A stretch of 64,000 nt of DNA from the NCBI GenBank assembly GCA_964515755.1, contig CAZEVK010000001.1:62001-126000 (forward strand), written 5' to 3'. Shown here piece after piece: positions 29,614 to 38,395 of this stretch (the first letter of the stretch is position 1; the number at the start of each line of letters is the position of its first letter). This stretch comes from JAGVLN01 sp964515755 (GTDB lineage: Bacteria; Pseudomonadota; Alphaproteobacteria; Rickettsiales; JABSSG01). Made by a program: the position numbers and the translations under genes. The notes beneath the pieces were generated by a model. It ran no database searches, was not told where the DNA came from, and was given only the letters and a program-made list of their open reading frames with translations.

Positions 29614-30249
29614 TTACTTTCTAGTCAGCATTAAAACTCTGGGGCTTTTTATATAAAATGGATTGATATTATCTTGTTCATTAACCGATAGAATTTTGTT
29701 ATATGCCCTGTTAAGAACTGTTTCTGCGTTAATGTTTACTATTTTATACTCACCATCATATGGCAGCTGGCAATTGCTAATTATTATCGCTTTAGAGTTA
29801 GATGAAAATATTTGCATTAACTCAGATATATCACAATTTTTTGATTCTGAAATAGCATCTAAATTCTGACTAAAAACCTGTACGTAGTACTCTTCTTGAC
29901 CAGCTTCTAAAACTGCAATTCTATTAAAATTATTTTTTGCTTGGCTTGCTAATAATTCTAAACTAGTAACACCAATCAGTTTTATATTAGATAAAACAAG
30001 CTTCAAACCTTTAGCTGCAGCTACACCAATACGTACACCCGTAAAACTTCCAGGACCTATATTAACTGCAATAGCAGTAAGATCAGCAAAAGTAATTTTT
30101 TGGTCTTCAAGAATTTGATTAATAAGAGAAAATAACTCTTCGCTTTGTTTTGATATTTCTTGCGATTGCAAAAAAGCTACTTGCTCATTATCAACACCAA
30201 GTGCAACTGAGCATTGCCTAAATGCAGTATCAATTGCTAAAATTCTCAT
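29614..30249 (-). CDS. tsaB: tRNA threonylcarbamoyladenosine biosynthesis protein TsaB
   Basis: 211 residues. N-terminal ASKHA-fold start MRILAIDTAFRQCSVALG, then the family motif IAVNIGPGSFTGVRIGVAAA and LIGVTSLELLA. TsaB is the non-catalytic scaffold that with TsaD and TsaE makes the t6A modification of ANN-decoding tRNAs. Its start overlaps the end of prs by 4 nt (ATGA), and it is the last gene of the long minus-strand run from maeB. Confidence 0.93.
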   Translation of the reverse strand: MRILAIDTAFRQCSVALGVDNEQVAFLQSQEISKQSEELFSLINQILEDQKITFADLTAIAVNIGPGSFTGVRIGVAAAKGLKLVLSNIKLIGVTSLELLASQAKNNFNRIAVLEAGQEEYYVQVFSQNLDAISESKNCDISELMQIFSSNSKAIIISNCQLPYDGEYKIVNINAETVLNRAYNKILSVNEQDNINPFYIKSPRVLMLTRK

Positions 30250-31148
30250 ATTATTAAATTACTTAATTGTTTGGCCATTAATTCTGCAATTGTTATAACT
30301 TGAATTTTTTTACTTAAACTACTACCCAATTTACAAATACTATCCGAAATATATAAAGACTTAAGTTCAGAATTATCTATACGATCACTTGCATCTATAG
30401 ATAGAACACCATGAGTAATATATGCATGTACTTCTTTAGCTCCATTTGCCATTAAAATATCAGCAGCACTGCATAAAGTACCAGCTGTATCAACAATATC
30501 ATCTATGATACAACAAACCTTCCCGCTAACATCACCAATAATACTTTTAGCTTCACACTGACCAGCTTTGTAACGCTTTTTATTGATAGTAACAAAATCT
30601 GCATTCAAATATTCACTAATCTTTTTAGCGCGCATTTCCCCTCCTAAGTCTGGAGAAACAATAGATACATTAGAAGAGTGTTTAGATTTAATAAGCTCAG
30701 CAAATATCTCAGTAACATAAAGGTTAATCACAGGAATTTGAAAAAATTCTTTTATGTGATGAGAATGTAAATCAACAGTAATAACGTTACTAATTCCAAC
30801 AGCCTCAATAAGCATTGCTACACAACTTGCTGAAATCGGGCCATTGCTATCAACTATTTTATCCTGACGTCCATAACCATAATAAGGAATAACCGCGGTT
30901 ATTTTTTTTGCATTGGCCCTCCTGGCAGTATCTGCAATAAATAGTAACTCTATCAATCTATCATTTACAGGACAAGAAGTTGATTGAATAATAAATATAT
31001 CTTGATCAGTTAAATCATCTTTAATAACAATGCTAATTTCTTTATCGTTAAATTGACTCATCTCACAATAAGTTAAAGGCAGTTTCAAAATTTTTGCTAT
31101 GGAATCAGCTAAGACTATATTACTTGTTCCTGCAATTAATTTAGTCAT
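30246..31148 (-). CDS. prs: Ribose-phosphate pyrophosphokinase
   Basis: 300 residues. The flexible-loop region is in ITAVIPYYGYGRQDK, ATP and metal binding in VITVDLHSHHIKEFF, and the PRPP-binding loop in CCIIDDIVDTAGTLCSAA. The enzyme makes PRPP from ribose-5-phosphate and ATP for nucleotide synthesis. It is slightly shorter than the 310-315 residues common in bacteria. It overlaps rsmD upstream by 8 nt and tsaB downstream by 4 nt. Confidence 0.94.
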   Translation of the reverse strand: MTKLIAGTSNIVLADSIAKILKLPLTYCEMSQFNDKEISIVIKDDLTDQDIFIIQSTSCPVNDRLIELLFIADTARRANAKKITAVIPYYGYGRQDKIVDSNGPISASCVAMLIEAVGISNVITVDLHSHHIKEFFQIPVINLYVTEIFAELIKSKHSSNVSIVSPDLGGEMRAKKISEYLNADFVTINKKRYKAGQCEAKSIIGDVSGKVCCIIDDIVDTAGTLCSAADILMANGAKEVHAYITHGVLSIDASDRIDNSELKSLYISDSICKLGSSLSKKIQVITIAELMAKQLSNLII

Positions 31149-31719
31149 TACTTGATCCTATGAAACGATAAATTTTTAGTAGAGCATGGCCATACGGCCT
31201 GCTAAACAATTCTTCGAAATTATAATCTGGATTATATTGATCTTTAAAATGCGTTTCAATAACAATGATTGCATCTTTCTCTAACCACCCTTTTTTTACC
31301 AAACTGTTTAGAGTTGGATCTACAAGTTTTTGGTTAAAAGGAGGATCAATAAAAGCAATTTTACATTTAACTTTAGCATGTGGCAAATTAGTAGCATCAC
31401 CTTTAATCACAGTCACTTGTTCACTCAATCCAAATTTTTCAATGTTAAGATTAAGCATTTGAAAATGCTTAATGTCCTTTTCTATCAAAATACTATATTT
31501 TGCACCTCGTGATATAGCCTCAAATGTCAGCGCTCCAGTTCCTGCAAAAAGATCGATAGTTACTGCATCTTTTAAAATTGACTCGCTATTTTCTACAAAA
31601 GAACCATTTGAAAGTATATTAAAGATCGCCTCTTTTACTATAGCTGTAGTTGGACGATAATCACACTTATTATCCGTCACTATTTTATATCCTTTCAATT
31701 TTCCTGCTATTATTTGCAT
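31141..31719 (-). CDS. rsmD: 16S rRNA (guanine-966-N2) methyltransferase RsmD
   Basis: 192 residues. N-terminal IIAGKLKGYKI and RPTTAIVKEAIFNIL, SAM-binding VTIDLFAGTGALTFEAISRG, and the catalytic motif IAFIDPPFNQK (D/N-PPF/Y). It methylates G966 of 16S rRNA. Overlaps of 10 nt with rluB and 8 nt with prs show a tightly packed operon devoted to RNA modification and nucleotide supply. Confidence 0.93.
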   Translation of the reverse strand: MQIIAGKLKGYKIVTDNKCDYRPTTAIVKEAIFNILSNGSFVENSESILKDAVTIDLFAGTGALTFEAISRGAKYSILIEKDIKHFQMLNLNIEKFGLSEQVTVIKGDATNLPHAKVKCKIAFIDPPFNQKLVDPTLNSLVKKGWLEKDAIIVIETHFKDQYNPDYNFEELFSRPYGHALLKIYRFIGSSND

Positions 31720-32417
31720 TGCTCTAAAAATTTTTTATTAATTTCTACTTCTTGAACCTCACCAACTTGTAAATCACCTAACTCATATGGTCCAAATCCA
31801 ACTCTAATCAGCCGATTTACTTTTAAGCGACAATAGTCAAAAACTTTCCTAATTTCACGGTTTTTGCCTTCAAAAATAGTTACCTCAAACCATGAATTCA
31901 TTCCTGTACCTTGTAGAAATTTTACAAGAATCTTGCCATAATTAAAACCATCTATCTCTATACCTTGAGCAAGAGAAGCAAGTTGTTTCATATCCGGCTT
32001 ACCAAATGCACGAACTTCGTATCGTCGTTGCAATTTATTTTTAGGCAATTCAAAAAATCTCGCGAGATTACCACTATTAGTCAAAAGTAATAATCCCTCT
32101 GAATTCAAATCTAATCTACCAACCGAAATTACGTTTGGCATTCCTTTGGGTAAATTATCAAATATAGTAGGACGCCCCCACATATCGCGATGTGAAGTTA
32201 TTAAACCTACAGGTTTATAATAAATCCATAATCTTGATTTTGGAGTTTTATCTAATTCTTGATTATCAATTTCTATCTTATCCTTTTCACTAACACTAGT
32301 AGCAGGTGAAACAATCACTTCACCGTTAACCTTAACTCTACCAGAAAAGATGTACTCCTCAGCTTTCCTCCTTGAACAAAATCCTGAACTACTGATTCTT
32401 TTATTAAGTCTAATCAC
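31710..32417 (-). CDS. rluB: Pseudouridine synthase, RsuA/RluB family (probably RluB)
   Basis: 235 residues. An N-terminal S4 RNA-binding domain (INKRISSSGFCSRRKAEEYI-like segment) is followed by the RsuA/RluB catalytic domain with the active-site Asp in SVGRLDLNSEGLLLLTN, WIYYKPVGLITSH, and the family end motif EGKNREIRKVFDYCRLKVNR-like. It isomerises uridine in 23S rRNA. RluB is the usual single member in alphaproteobacteria, although RsuA specificity cannot be excluded by reading. Confidence 0.9.
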   Translation of the reverse strand: MIRLNKRISSSGFCSRRKAEEYIFSGRVKVNGEVIVSPATSVSEKDKIEIDNQELDKTPKSRLWIYYKPVGLITSHRDMWGRPTIFDNLPKGMPNVISVGRLDLNSEGLLLLTNSGNLARFFELPKNKLQRRYEVRAFGKPDMKQLASLAQGIEIDGFNYGKILVKFLQGTGMNSWFEVTIFEGKNREIRKVFDYCRLKVNRLIRVGFGPYELGDLQVGEVQEVEINKKFLEQCK

Positions 32418-32422
32418 AATAT

Positions 32423-33160
32423 TTAACGCAAAGTATGAAATGAAGCAGCAGCTTTAACAAAAGCCTGTATAATTTTGGTATCATTTTCATTATGACAATA
32501 TTCAGGATGCCATTCTACACCCAGGCAAAATGTATGAAATTTATGTTCTATACATTCAATAATTCCATCAGGTGCAACGGCACTAATCACTAAATCTTTC
32601 CCAAGTTTTCCGATCGCCTGACGATGATGAGAATTAACTTTATAGTTTTTCTTTTTAATTATTCTATGCAACAATGTATCTTCAAAAATACTTATATCGT
32701 GATAATCATCAGCTTGATCACCAGAATGCCGATGGATACTCTCGCCCTTAACTACATCAGGAATATATTGAATAAGTGTTCCTCCTAACATCACATTTAG
32801 CAATTGTTGACCAGCACAGATAGCCAATATCGGCATAGTAATATCTATCGCTTTTTGCATTAATCTTTCTTCGAATACTTCACGTACACCAGTAGAAACA
32901 TGCGTGTTAGAATGAAGCTTTTCACCATATTTTTTAGGATTAATATCATAGTCACTACCAGGCAATAACAATCCATCACATATGTCTAAATAATAATCTA
33001 TATCCCGATCAATATACGGAAGCATTATCGGAATCCCTCCATTATCGGCAATAGATTGTGCGTAGTTGATCCTTAACGCATACCAAGGACGATCTGAGTA
33101 ACCACCTTGGTCAGTCCGACGTTCATTATAATCTAATAAAATGCCTATAGTTGGCTTCAT
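32423..33160 (-). CDS. Class I glutamine amidotransferase-like peptidase C26 (PuuD-type gamma-glutamyl hydrolase)
   Basis: 245 residues. The nucleophile Cys is in ILAICAGQQLLNVMLGG, and the His-Glu pair in FCLGVEWHPEY. LLLPGSDYDINPKKYGE is typical of the PuuD/YcjL branch. These enzymes hydrolyse gamma-glutamyl bonds, for example gamma-glutamyl-GABA in putrescine breakdown. No putrescine pathway genes are nearby, so the substrate is open. The start ATG at 33160 follows the DUF1543 stop by 2 nt. Confidence 0.87.
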   Translation of the reverse strand: MKPTIGILLDYNERRTDQGGYSDRPWYALRINYAQSIADNGGIPIMLPYIDRDIDYYLDICDGLLLPGSDYDINPKKYGEKLHSNTHVSTGVREVFEERLMQKAIDITMPILAICAGQQLLNVMLGGTLIQYIPDVVKGESIHRHSGDQADDYHDISIFEDTLLHRIIKKKNYKVNSHHRQAIGKLGKDLVISAVAPDGIIECIEHKFHTFCLGVEWHPEYCHNENDTKIIQAFVKAAASFHTLR

Positions 33161-33162
33161 TC

Positions 33163-33672
33163 TTATACCTTGCCGATTGGCAAATATTTACAAGTGAACT
33201 CAAATGGTACTACTTGGTCCGTTTTTTCAAGGTGAATATATAATTTTTTTGCTCCAACTATATTATTAACACAAAAACAATTTTCTACTTCAAACTGATA
33301 ATCTCGATGATGAGACACCCAATCCAAAATCTGTCTAAGTGCTTTTACTTTTGCTTTCGAGTCATTACGTGCAACAACAAACACATCTTTGTGGAGCTCG
33401 GTAAATTTTTTAGGATCATATCCACCCAAATTTACAAAATATAACTTTTCATCATATTCTGCAGGATAATCTTTCAAGCTAATGTTATGACCATCGGCAC
33501 TAGTTAATTCACCCCAGCAGTCTAAATGAAGGCTTTCAGGAACACCCCACCATTCAGCTCGAAGAGTGTCATAAGCATCTTCTATTTTTTCTGCAATAAC
33601 AAAACGCATGTCATGTACTTCAATTAATGAAGTCTCAGTTTTACCTCCAATATATATAGCAAATAATTTCAT
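33163..33672 (-). CDS. DUF1543 domain protein
   Basis: About 169 residues from the ATG at 33672, which lies 1 nt after the maeB stop and has the ribosome site GGAGG inside the maeB end. The start at 33696 is less likely. The family marks are KLFAIYIGGKTETSLIEVHD, RAEWWGVPESLHLDCWGEL and LYFVNLGGYDPKKFTELHKD. The protein appears to contain two related halves (the second holds VVARNDSKAKVKALRQIL), as in DUF1543. No enzymatic function is known. Translation is probably coupled to maeB. Confidence 0.83.
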   Translation of the reverse strand: MKLFAIYIGGKTETSLIEVHDMRFVIAEKIEDAYDTLRAEWWGVPESLHLDCWGELTSADGHNISLKDYPAEYDEKLYFVNLGGYDPKKFTELHKDVFVVARNDSKAKVKALRQILDWVSHHRDYQFEVENCFCVNNIVGAKKLYIHLEKTDQVVPFEFTCKYLPIGKV

Positions 33673-33673
33673 T

Positions 33674-35962
33674 CTAATCCTCCGAAGCAGCAGCAATAGC
33701 TGCCATATTAATTAACTCTGATACAGAGGCTTCAACATGCACAATTTGCACTGACTTAGCAAGACCAACAATAATTGGACCAATAAACGCCCCTCCACCT
33801 AATTCCTGTAATAATTTAGATGAAATATTGGCTACGTGTAATGATGGCATAATCAAAACATTAGCAGATTTAGTTAAACGACAAAATGGGTATAAAGCAC
33901 GTATGTGATCATTTAGTGCAACGTCAGCTGTCATTTCACCATCATATTCAAAATCTATATCTTTTCTTTTGTCTAAAATTTCAATCGCACGTCTCATATT
34001 TAAAGTACGCTCATATTCAGTGGAGACGCTACCGAAGTTTGAAAATGATAAAAATGCAACTCTTGGCTTATGACCATGTTCTCTAGCTAGATTGGCACTT
34101 TGGATTGCAATCCTTGCTAATTGCTCATCCGTTGGCTTAATATGCACCGCGGAATCTGCCACTAAAATACTTCTACCGGAAGCTATGATTATTGATAATC
34201 CAAATACTTCACAATCTTTCTTACAATCCACAACTCTTAAGATATCATCTAAAGTCGACATATAGTTACGAGTATGACCAGCAACTAAAGCATCGCCATC
34301 ACCATATTCTAACATACAAGCAGAGAAAATGTTACGATCACTTTTTACCAGCCTCACGCAGTCTCGATACAGCATACCTTTACGTTGATTTTTTTTGTAT
34401 AAAAATTCTATGTATTTATCCACTTTAGTAGAAACAGCTGCATTGGCAATTTCGATTCCCTCAAAAGTTTCTTCACTACCAAATGTTTCAAATATCTCCT
34501 TAATCTTTTTTTCTCTACCAACTAAAATAGGCTTACCTAACTCATTATCGCGTATCGAAAGCGCTGCTTTAATCACTTCTTCCTGCTCACCATCAGCAAA
34601 AATAATGCGTTTTTGATTTACCCTAGCTTTTTCAAAAATCATATTTAAAGTGCTGGCAGTAGGATTAAGGCGTGATTGTAACGTACGTTTATATGCTGCA
34701 AAATCTGTAATCGGTTTTTTTGCTACACCAGTTGCTGCTGCAGCCTTAGCTACTGCAGTTGATATAGCAACTATTAAACGCGAATCAAAAGGCACAGGAA
34801 TTATATACTCCGGACCAAACGCTAATTTTTTACCAGAATAAGCTGCTGATACTTCACTTGGTACCGATTCACGTGCTAACTCTGCGATTGCTTGCGCAGC
34901 CGCGAGCTTCATCTCATTATTAATAGTAGAAGCACGAACATCTAACGCACCCCTAAAAATATAAGGAAATCCCATAACGTTATTAACTTGATTATTATAA
35001 TCAGAACGACCAGTAGCAATAATAGCATCTTTTCGTATTTCTAACACTTCTTCTGGAGTAATCTCAGGATCAGGATTTGCCATTGCAAAGATAATTGGAT
35101 TAGCAGCCATAGTTTTAACCATTTCTTTAGTTAAAGCACCTTTGACAGAGAGACCCAAAAACACGTCAGCACCAACCATTGCTTCAGCAAGGGTTCTAGC
35201 TTTTGTTTCAACCATATGAACTTCTTTCCACTTGTTCATACCTTCAGTGCGACCTTTATAGATTACACCTTTCGTATCACACAAAATGACATTATCTTTT
35301 TTTATTCCCATTAACTGAATAAGCTCAACGCAAGCAATAGAAGCTGCTCCAGCCCCATTAACAACAACTTTTATATCAGAAAATTTACGTTCAGTTAAAC
35401 GTGCAGCATTTATTAAGCCTGCTAAAGTAATAACTGCTGTTCCATGTTGATCATCATGAAACACAGGTATATCCATCAATTCTTTAAGTCTATTTTCAAT
35501 TTCAAAGCACTCCGGTGCTTTGATGTCTTCTAGGTTAATGCCACCAAAACTTGGTCCAAGATAGCGCACAGCATTAATGAACGCTTCTGGATCTTTGGTA
35601 TCAATCTCCAAATCAATTGAATCTATATCAGCAAAACGCTTAAACAGCACTGATTTTCCTTCCATAACAGGCTTAGAAGCTAAAGCCCCTAAATCACCAA
35701 GACCTAAAACAGCAGTACCATTAGAAATAACTGCAACAAAATTTCCTTTAGAAGTATAATCATAAGCCGCACTTGGATCTTCTTGAATTTTTAAACACGG
35801 ATAAGCAACTCCTGGAGAATAAGCTAAAGATAAATCTCTTTGAGTTAATAATGGCTTGGTTGCAGCAATACTGATTTTGCCAGGAGAACCTTGCGTATGA
35901 TACTCCAATGCATCATGCATTGTGATTTTTTCACCTTCTTTTTTTGGATCTTTGTCTATCAT
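33674..35962 (-). CDS. maeB: NADP-dependent malic enzyme with phosphotransacetylase-like C-terminal domain
   Basis: 762 residues in two parts. Residues 1-430 are the malic enzyme: YSPGVAYPCLKI, PVFHDDQHGTAVITLAGL, VVVNGAGAASIACVEL and IFAMANPDPEITPEE. Residues 430-762 are a phosphate acetyl/butyryl transferase-like domain (IIFADGEQEEVIKAAL, near the end GGGAFIGPIIVGL) that in this family is regulatory rather than catalytic. The enzyme turns malate to pyruvate, consistent with a parasite running the TCA cycle without glycolysis and using PPDK (55498-58167) for gluconeogenic PEP. It is the first gene of the minus-strand run. Confidence 0.95.
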   Translation of the reverse strand: MIDKDPKKEGEKITMHDALEYHTQGSPGKISIAATKPLLTQRDLSLAYSPGVAYPCLKIQEDPSAAYDYTSKGNFVAVISNGTAVLGLGDLGALASKPVMEGKSVLFKRFADIDSIDLEIDTKDPEAFINAVRYLGPSFGGINLEDIKAPECFEIENRLKELMDIPVFHDDQHGTAVITLAGLINAARLTERKFSDIKVVVNGAGAASIACVELIQLMGIKKDNVILCDTKGVIYKGRTEGMNKWKEVHMVETKARTLAEAMVGADVFLGLSVKGALTKEMVKTMAANPIIFAMANPDPEITPEEVLEIRKDAIIATGRSDYNNQVNNVMGFPYIFRGALDVRASTINNEMKLAAAQAIAELARESVPSEVSAAYSGKKLAFGPEYIIPVPFDSRLIVAISTAVAKAAAATGVAKKPITDFAAYKRTLQSRLNPTASTLNMIFEKARVNQKRIIFADGEQEEVIKAALSIRDNELGKPILVGREKKIKEIFETFGSEETFEGIEIANAAVSTKVDKYIEFLYKKNQRKGMLYRDCVRLVKSDRNIFSACMLEYGDGDALVAGHTRNYMSTLDDILRVVDCKKDCEVFGLSIIIASGRSILVADSAVHIKPTDEQLARIAIQSANLAREHGHKPRVAFLSFSNFGSVSTEYERTLNMRRAIEILDKRKDIDFEYDGEMTADVALNDHIRALYPFCRLTKSANVLIMPSLHVANISSKLLQELGGGAFIGPIIVGLAKSVQIVHVEASVSELINMAAIAAASED

Positions 35963-36167
35963 AACTTGTAACCTTAGTTTTAATTAATTCGCAAATCATA
36001 AATGATAGTCAGGAAAAAGTAAATTATTACTATTAGTAATTTTAGGAAGTACCTAGATTCTAAGTAATATTGAACTTAAATAAACATAGACATAATTGCT
36101 CTTTGTACTAGACTTAAAGTACAAGATATTTAATCTAACTTTTATAGAATATAATTAGGTATTTATT

Positions 36168-36566
36168 ATGAATCTAACAAAAGAATATGTGTATAAAATC
36201 TTTAGTTTTTTAGAAAAAAGTCAAAATAAAGAATTTTTTAACAATGTCGCAGAAAATGTGAAATGGACAGTTATGGGTACACACCCATCGGCTGGTGTAT
36301 AAAATAGTAAATCTGCATTTATTGCAGCAACTTTTGATAAACTTGCCAAAGTATTAGAAGAAGGTGTTGTTTTAAAAATTGATAATATACTAATTAGCGA
36401 ACCATTTGCTATTGTTGAAATGCACGCACTATCACATGTTAAAGATGATGGAAACTTCAATAATACTTATTGCTGGATTACCAAATTTAAAGAAGGTACA
36501 ATTATAGAAGTTAGGGCTTATCTAGATTCTGCTCTTGTTGCTAAAGTAATGAGCTTACAAACCTAA
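36168..36566 (+). pseudogene. NTF2-like (SnoaL-type) protein with one in-frame TAA
   Basis: An ATG at 36168 opens a frame of 132 codons to a stop at 36564, interrupted only by TAA at 36300-36302. The text around it reads VKWTVMGTHPSAGV-stop-NSKSAFIAATFDKL; relatives of the SnoaL/ketosteroid-isomerase-like group usually have Tyr at this point (GVY.SK), one base from TAA. The rest (VLEEGVVLKIDNILISEP, AIVEMHALSHVKDDGNFNN) is well preserved and matches the alpha+beta NTF2 barrel. Function unknown. It is either a very recent loss or an error in the sequence. Confidence 0.8.
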
Positions 36567-36621
36567 AAAATATTTTCACGGTTTCGTAAAATAAAAAGCT
36601 AGAGAATACTAAAAGCTCAGT

Positions 36622-36873
36622 TTACTCAGAATCAGGATCAACTCCCATTAAATCACACAGCTCATGGGCAACTGGCCAATCACCTACATATTCACATGCT
36701 TGTTTAGGAAGTTCAAATTTGTAGCTTAGTGCAAGCACCGTTCCACTAAATACCGCATATTGTATAGGTTTTGGTAACATAGGAATTACTGCGGCTAAAA
36801 AAGCGGTAGCAGTAGTAATTACAAACACTTGACTTTGACATACAGGCTTATTACACCCACAATTCGCGACCAT
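36622..36873 (-). CDS. Small cysteine-containing membrane protein, unknown
   Basis: 83 residues. A Cys-rich N-terminus (ANCGCNKPVCQSQ) is followed by one or two hydrophobic segments (VFVITTATAFLAAVIPML and IQYAVFSGTVLALSY) and a polar end with two more cysteines (KQACEYVG, HELCDLMG). I do not recognise a family. AAGGAGAG stands before the ATG and a strong promoter (TTGACA) lies upstream, so it is a real, probably well expressed gene. The cysteine spacing could bind metal, but that is speculation. Confidence 0.75.
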   Translation of the reverse strand: MVANCGCNKPVCQSQVFVITTATAFLAAVIPMLPKPIQYAVFSGTVLALSYKFELPKQACEYVGDWPVAHELCDLMGVDPDSE

Positions 36874-36905
36874 ATAGACTCTCCTTCATTAAATTTGCAA
36901 GGTTA

Positions 36906-36933
36906 TTTTTAGCCTATAATATGCTACTGTCAA
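36906..36933 (-). promoter_or_regulatory. Promoter of the small membrane protein gene
   Basis: On the minus strand: a perfect -35 TTGACA (36933-36928), 16-nt spacer, TAAAAA (36911-36906), about 32 nt before the ATG at 36873. Confidence 0.55.
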
Positions 36934-36987
36934 GAAAAAGTCCTAGTGCTATACTAATAGCACAAAGGCTTTTTCATAATTGAATAA

Positions 36988-38193
36988 TTAAGCTTCCTGA
37001 TCTACGACTTTAGTAACGCAAATATCTGACCACACATTAAGTGAAGTTTCAATCATATCTATAATACTATAAAAAGGTAGAATTATACCTAATAATGCTA
37101 AATCCATACCCATAGTTGAGAGCAGACTGGCGCTTAGAAAAAAACATCCCATAGGTACACCTGCATTTCCTATAGCCGCAATAACTGCTATAGCTAACCA
37201 GCCTAACATCGTCAATAGGTTTAATTCTACTCCATGGCTCTTGAGCACAAATAGCACAGTGGCAAGAATAAATGCTGCACAACCATTCATGTTAATAGTC
37301 GTGCATAATGGCAAAACAAAGTTAGCAACTTTATGTTTTATACCTAATCTTTGTTCTGCGCATTGAATCGTTACTGGCAAAGTAGTAGCAGAGGATTTCG
37401 AAAAAAAGGCAAGTGATAAAGCAGGTAACGCTCCTTTAAATGTATTATAAGGAGAAATCTTATTTTTAACTAACAATAAAGGTAATACTACAACTCCTTG
37501 GATTAAATTAGCGGCCACCACCACGACTAAATAGCTACCTACCCCAGACAAATTTAACCCCATCTTGAAATCCTTCACCATAATAGTTACAAAACCATAT
37601 AACACTATTGGAATTAATTTGATCATATATTTAGTAAAAAATATAAAAATTCCATGCAATCCCTTGAACATATCTTTTAAAACATTAGCTTGTTCTTTGG
37701 TTGGAATATTTCTCACTGCAATCCCTAGTAGGATAGAAATCATCAATACACCAAACACATTATGTTCTAAAAAAGGCTGGAATATACTTGAAGGAATAAT
37801 CTTAGCCAAATGTTCATAGTAACCGCCTGTTTGATTAGTAACCAAAGTAGTGTCTTGATGTAAATCAGTCAGGTTAGGAACTTCCGGGTTAATTGCCATA
37901 AATAATATTAGGGCAACAAGAGCAGCCATTATCGTAGTACTAATAGTATAAGCTATCACTCTTTTACCAAGCTTTTTCATACTATTACCACTTTCGTAAC
38001 CAGTAATAGTTACAATCAATGATAGGCTAATTAAAGGGAGGCTAATAAACTTAAATAATTTAATAGTAATGTCGCTAATAATCAGCGCTAATTTATGCAA
38101 AAATTCCAAATTCGTTGCACCGCTAATAATACCAAAAGTTATAGCTATTAAATAAAAAATAATTGGCCTTAGATGTTGTTCGTGATCACACAT
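36988..38193 (-). CDS. Dicarboxylate/amino acid:cation symporter (DAACS, GltP family)
   Basis: 401 residues with about eight to nine hydrophobic helices. The substrate-binding core is recognisable: FFSKSSATTLPVTIQCAE (the serine-rich reentrant loop), PLCTTINMNGCAAFI (NMNG, the TM7 motif), and IGNAGVPMGCFFLSASL (reentrant loop 2, with TMGMDLALLG following). Family members import glutamate, aspartate or C4-dicarboxylates with Na+ or H+. In this lifestyle it would feed host glutamate or malate to the TCA cycle and malic enzyme. It is monocistronic. Confidence 0.93.
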   Translation of the reverse strand: MCDHEQHLRPIIFYLIAITFGIISGATNLEFLHKLALIISDITIKLFKFISLPLISLSLIVTITGYESGNSMKKLGKRVIAYTISTTIMAALVALILFMAINPEVPNLTDLHQDTTLVTNQTGGYYEHLAKIIPSSIFQPFLEHNVFGVLMISILLGIAVRNIPTKEQANVLKDMFKGLHGIFIFFTKYMIKLIPIVLYGFVTIMVKDFKMGLNLSGVGSYLVVVVAANLIQGVVVLPLLLVKNKISPYNTFKGALPALSLAFFSKSSATTLPVTIQCAEQRLGIKHKVANFVLPLCTTINMNGCAAFILATVLFVLKSHGVELNLLTMLGWLAIAVIAAIGNAGVPMGCFFLSASLLSTMGMDLALLGIILPFYSIIDMIETSLNVWSDICVTKVVDQEA

Positions 38194-38260
38194 ATTATTT
38201 ACCTTTACAAGGGGGTTATTATTAAAATTTATAAAACTGATTTTGAAAAAACAAGATTTT

Positions 38261-38277
38261 ACCGGATGTTAGCCGGT
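38261..38277 (-). terminator. Short GC hairpin, possible terminator of the mreD-mrdA transcript
   Basis: ACCGG-ATGTTAG-CCGGT (38261-38277). On the minus strand it is followed by AAAATCTTGTTTTTT. It lies about 120 nt after the mrdA stop and 68 nt before the symporter gene. The five-base stem makes this a weak call. Confidence 0.35.
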
Positions 38278-38395
38278 ACAGAGATTAACATGAAAAACAG
38301 ATAAGAACATAAGATAAACAATATTTTAATTGTCAGACCTTAATATACAGTAAAAAGTAATTTTTGTAAAGATAAAGATTCAGTTAAATAGCATT

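Noticed and set aside
36103..36124. Inverted repeat TTGTACT / AGTACAA upstream of the NTF2-like gene
   Set aside because: A 7-bp AT-rich stem with an 8-nt loop and no T run; could be an operator but chance occurrence is likely in this composition.
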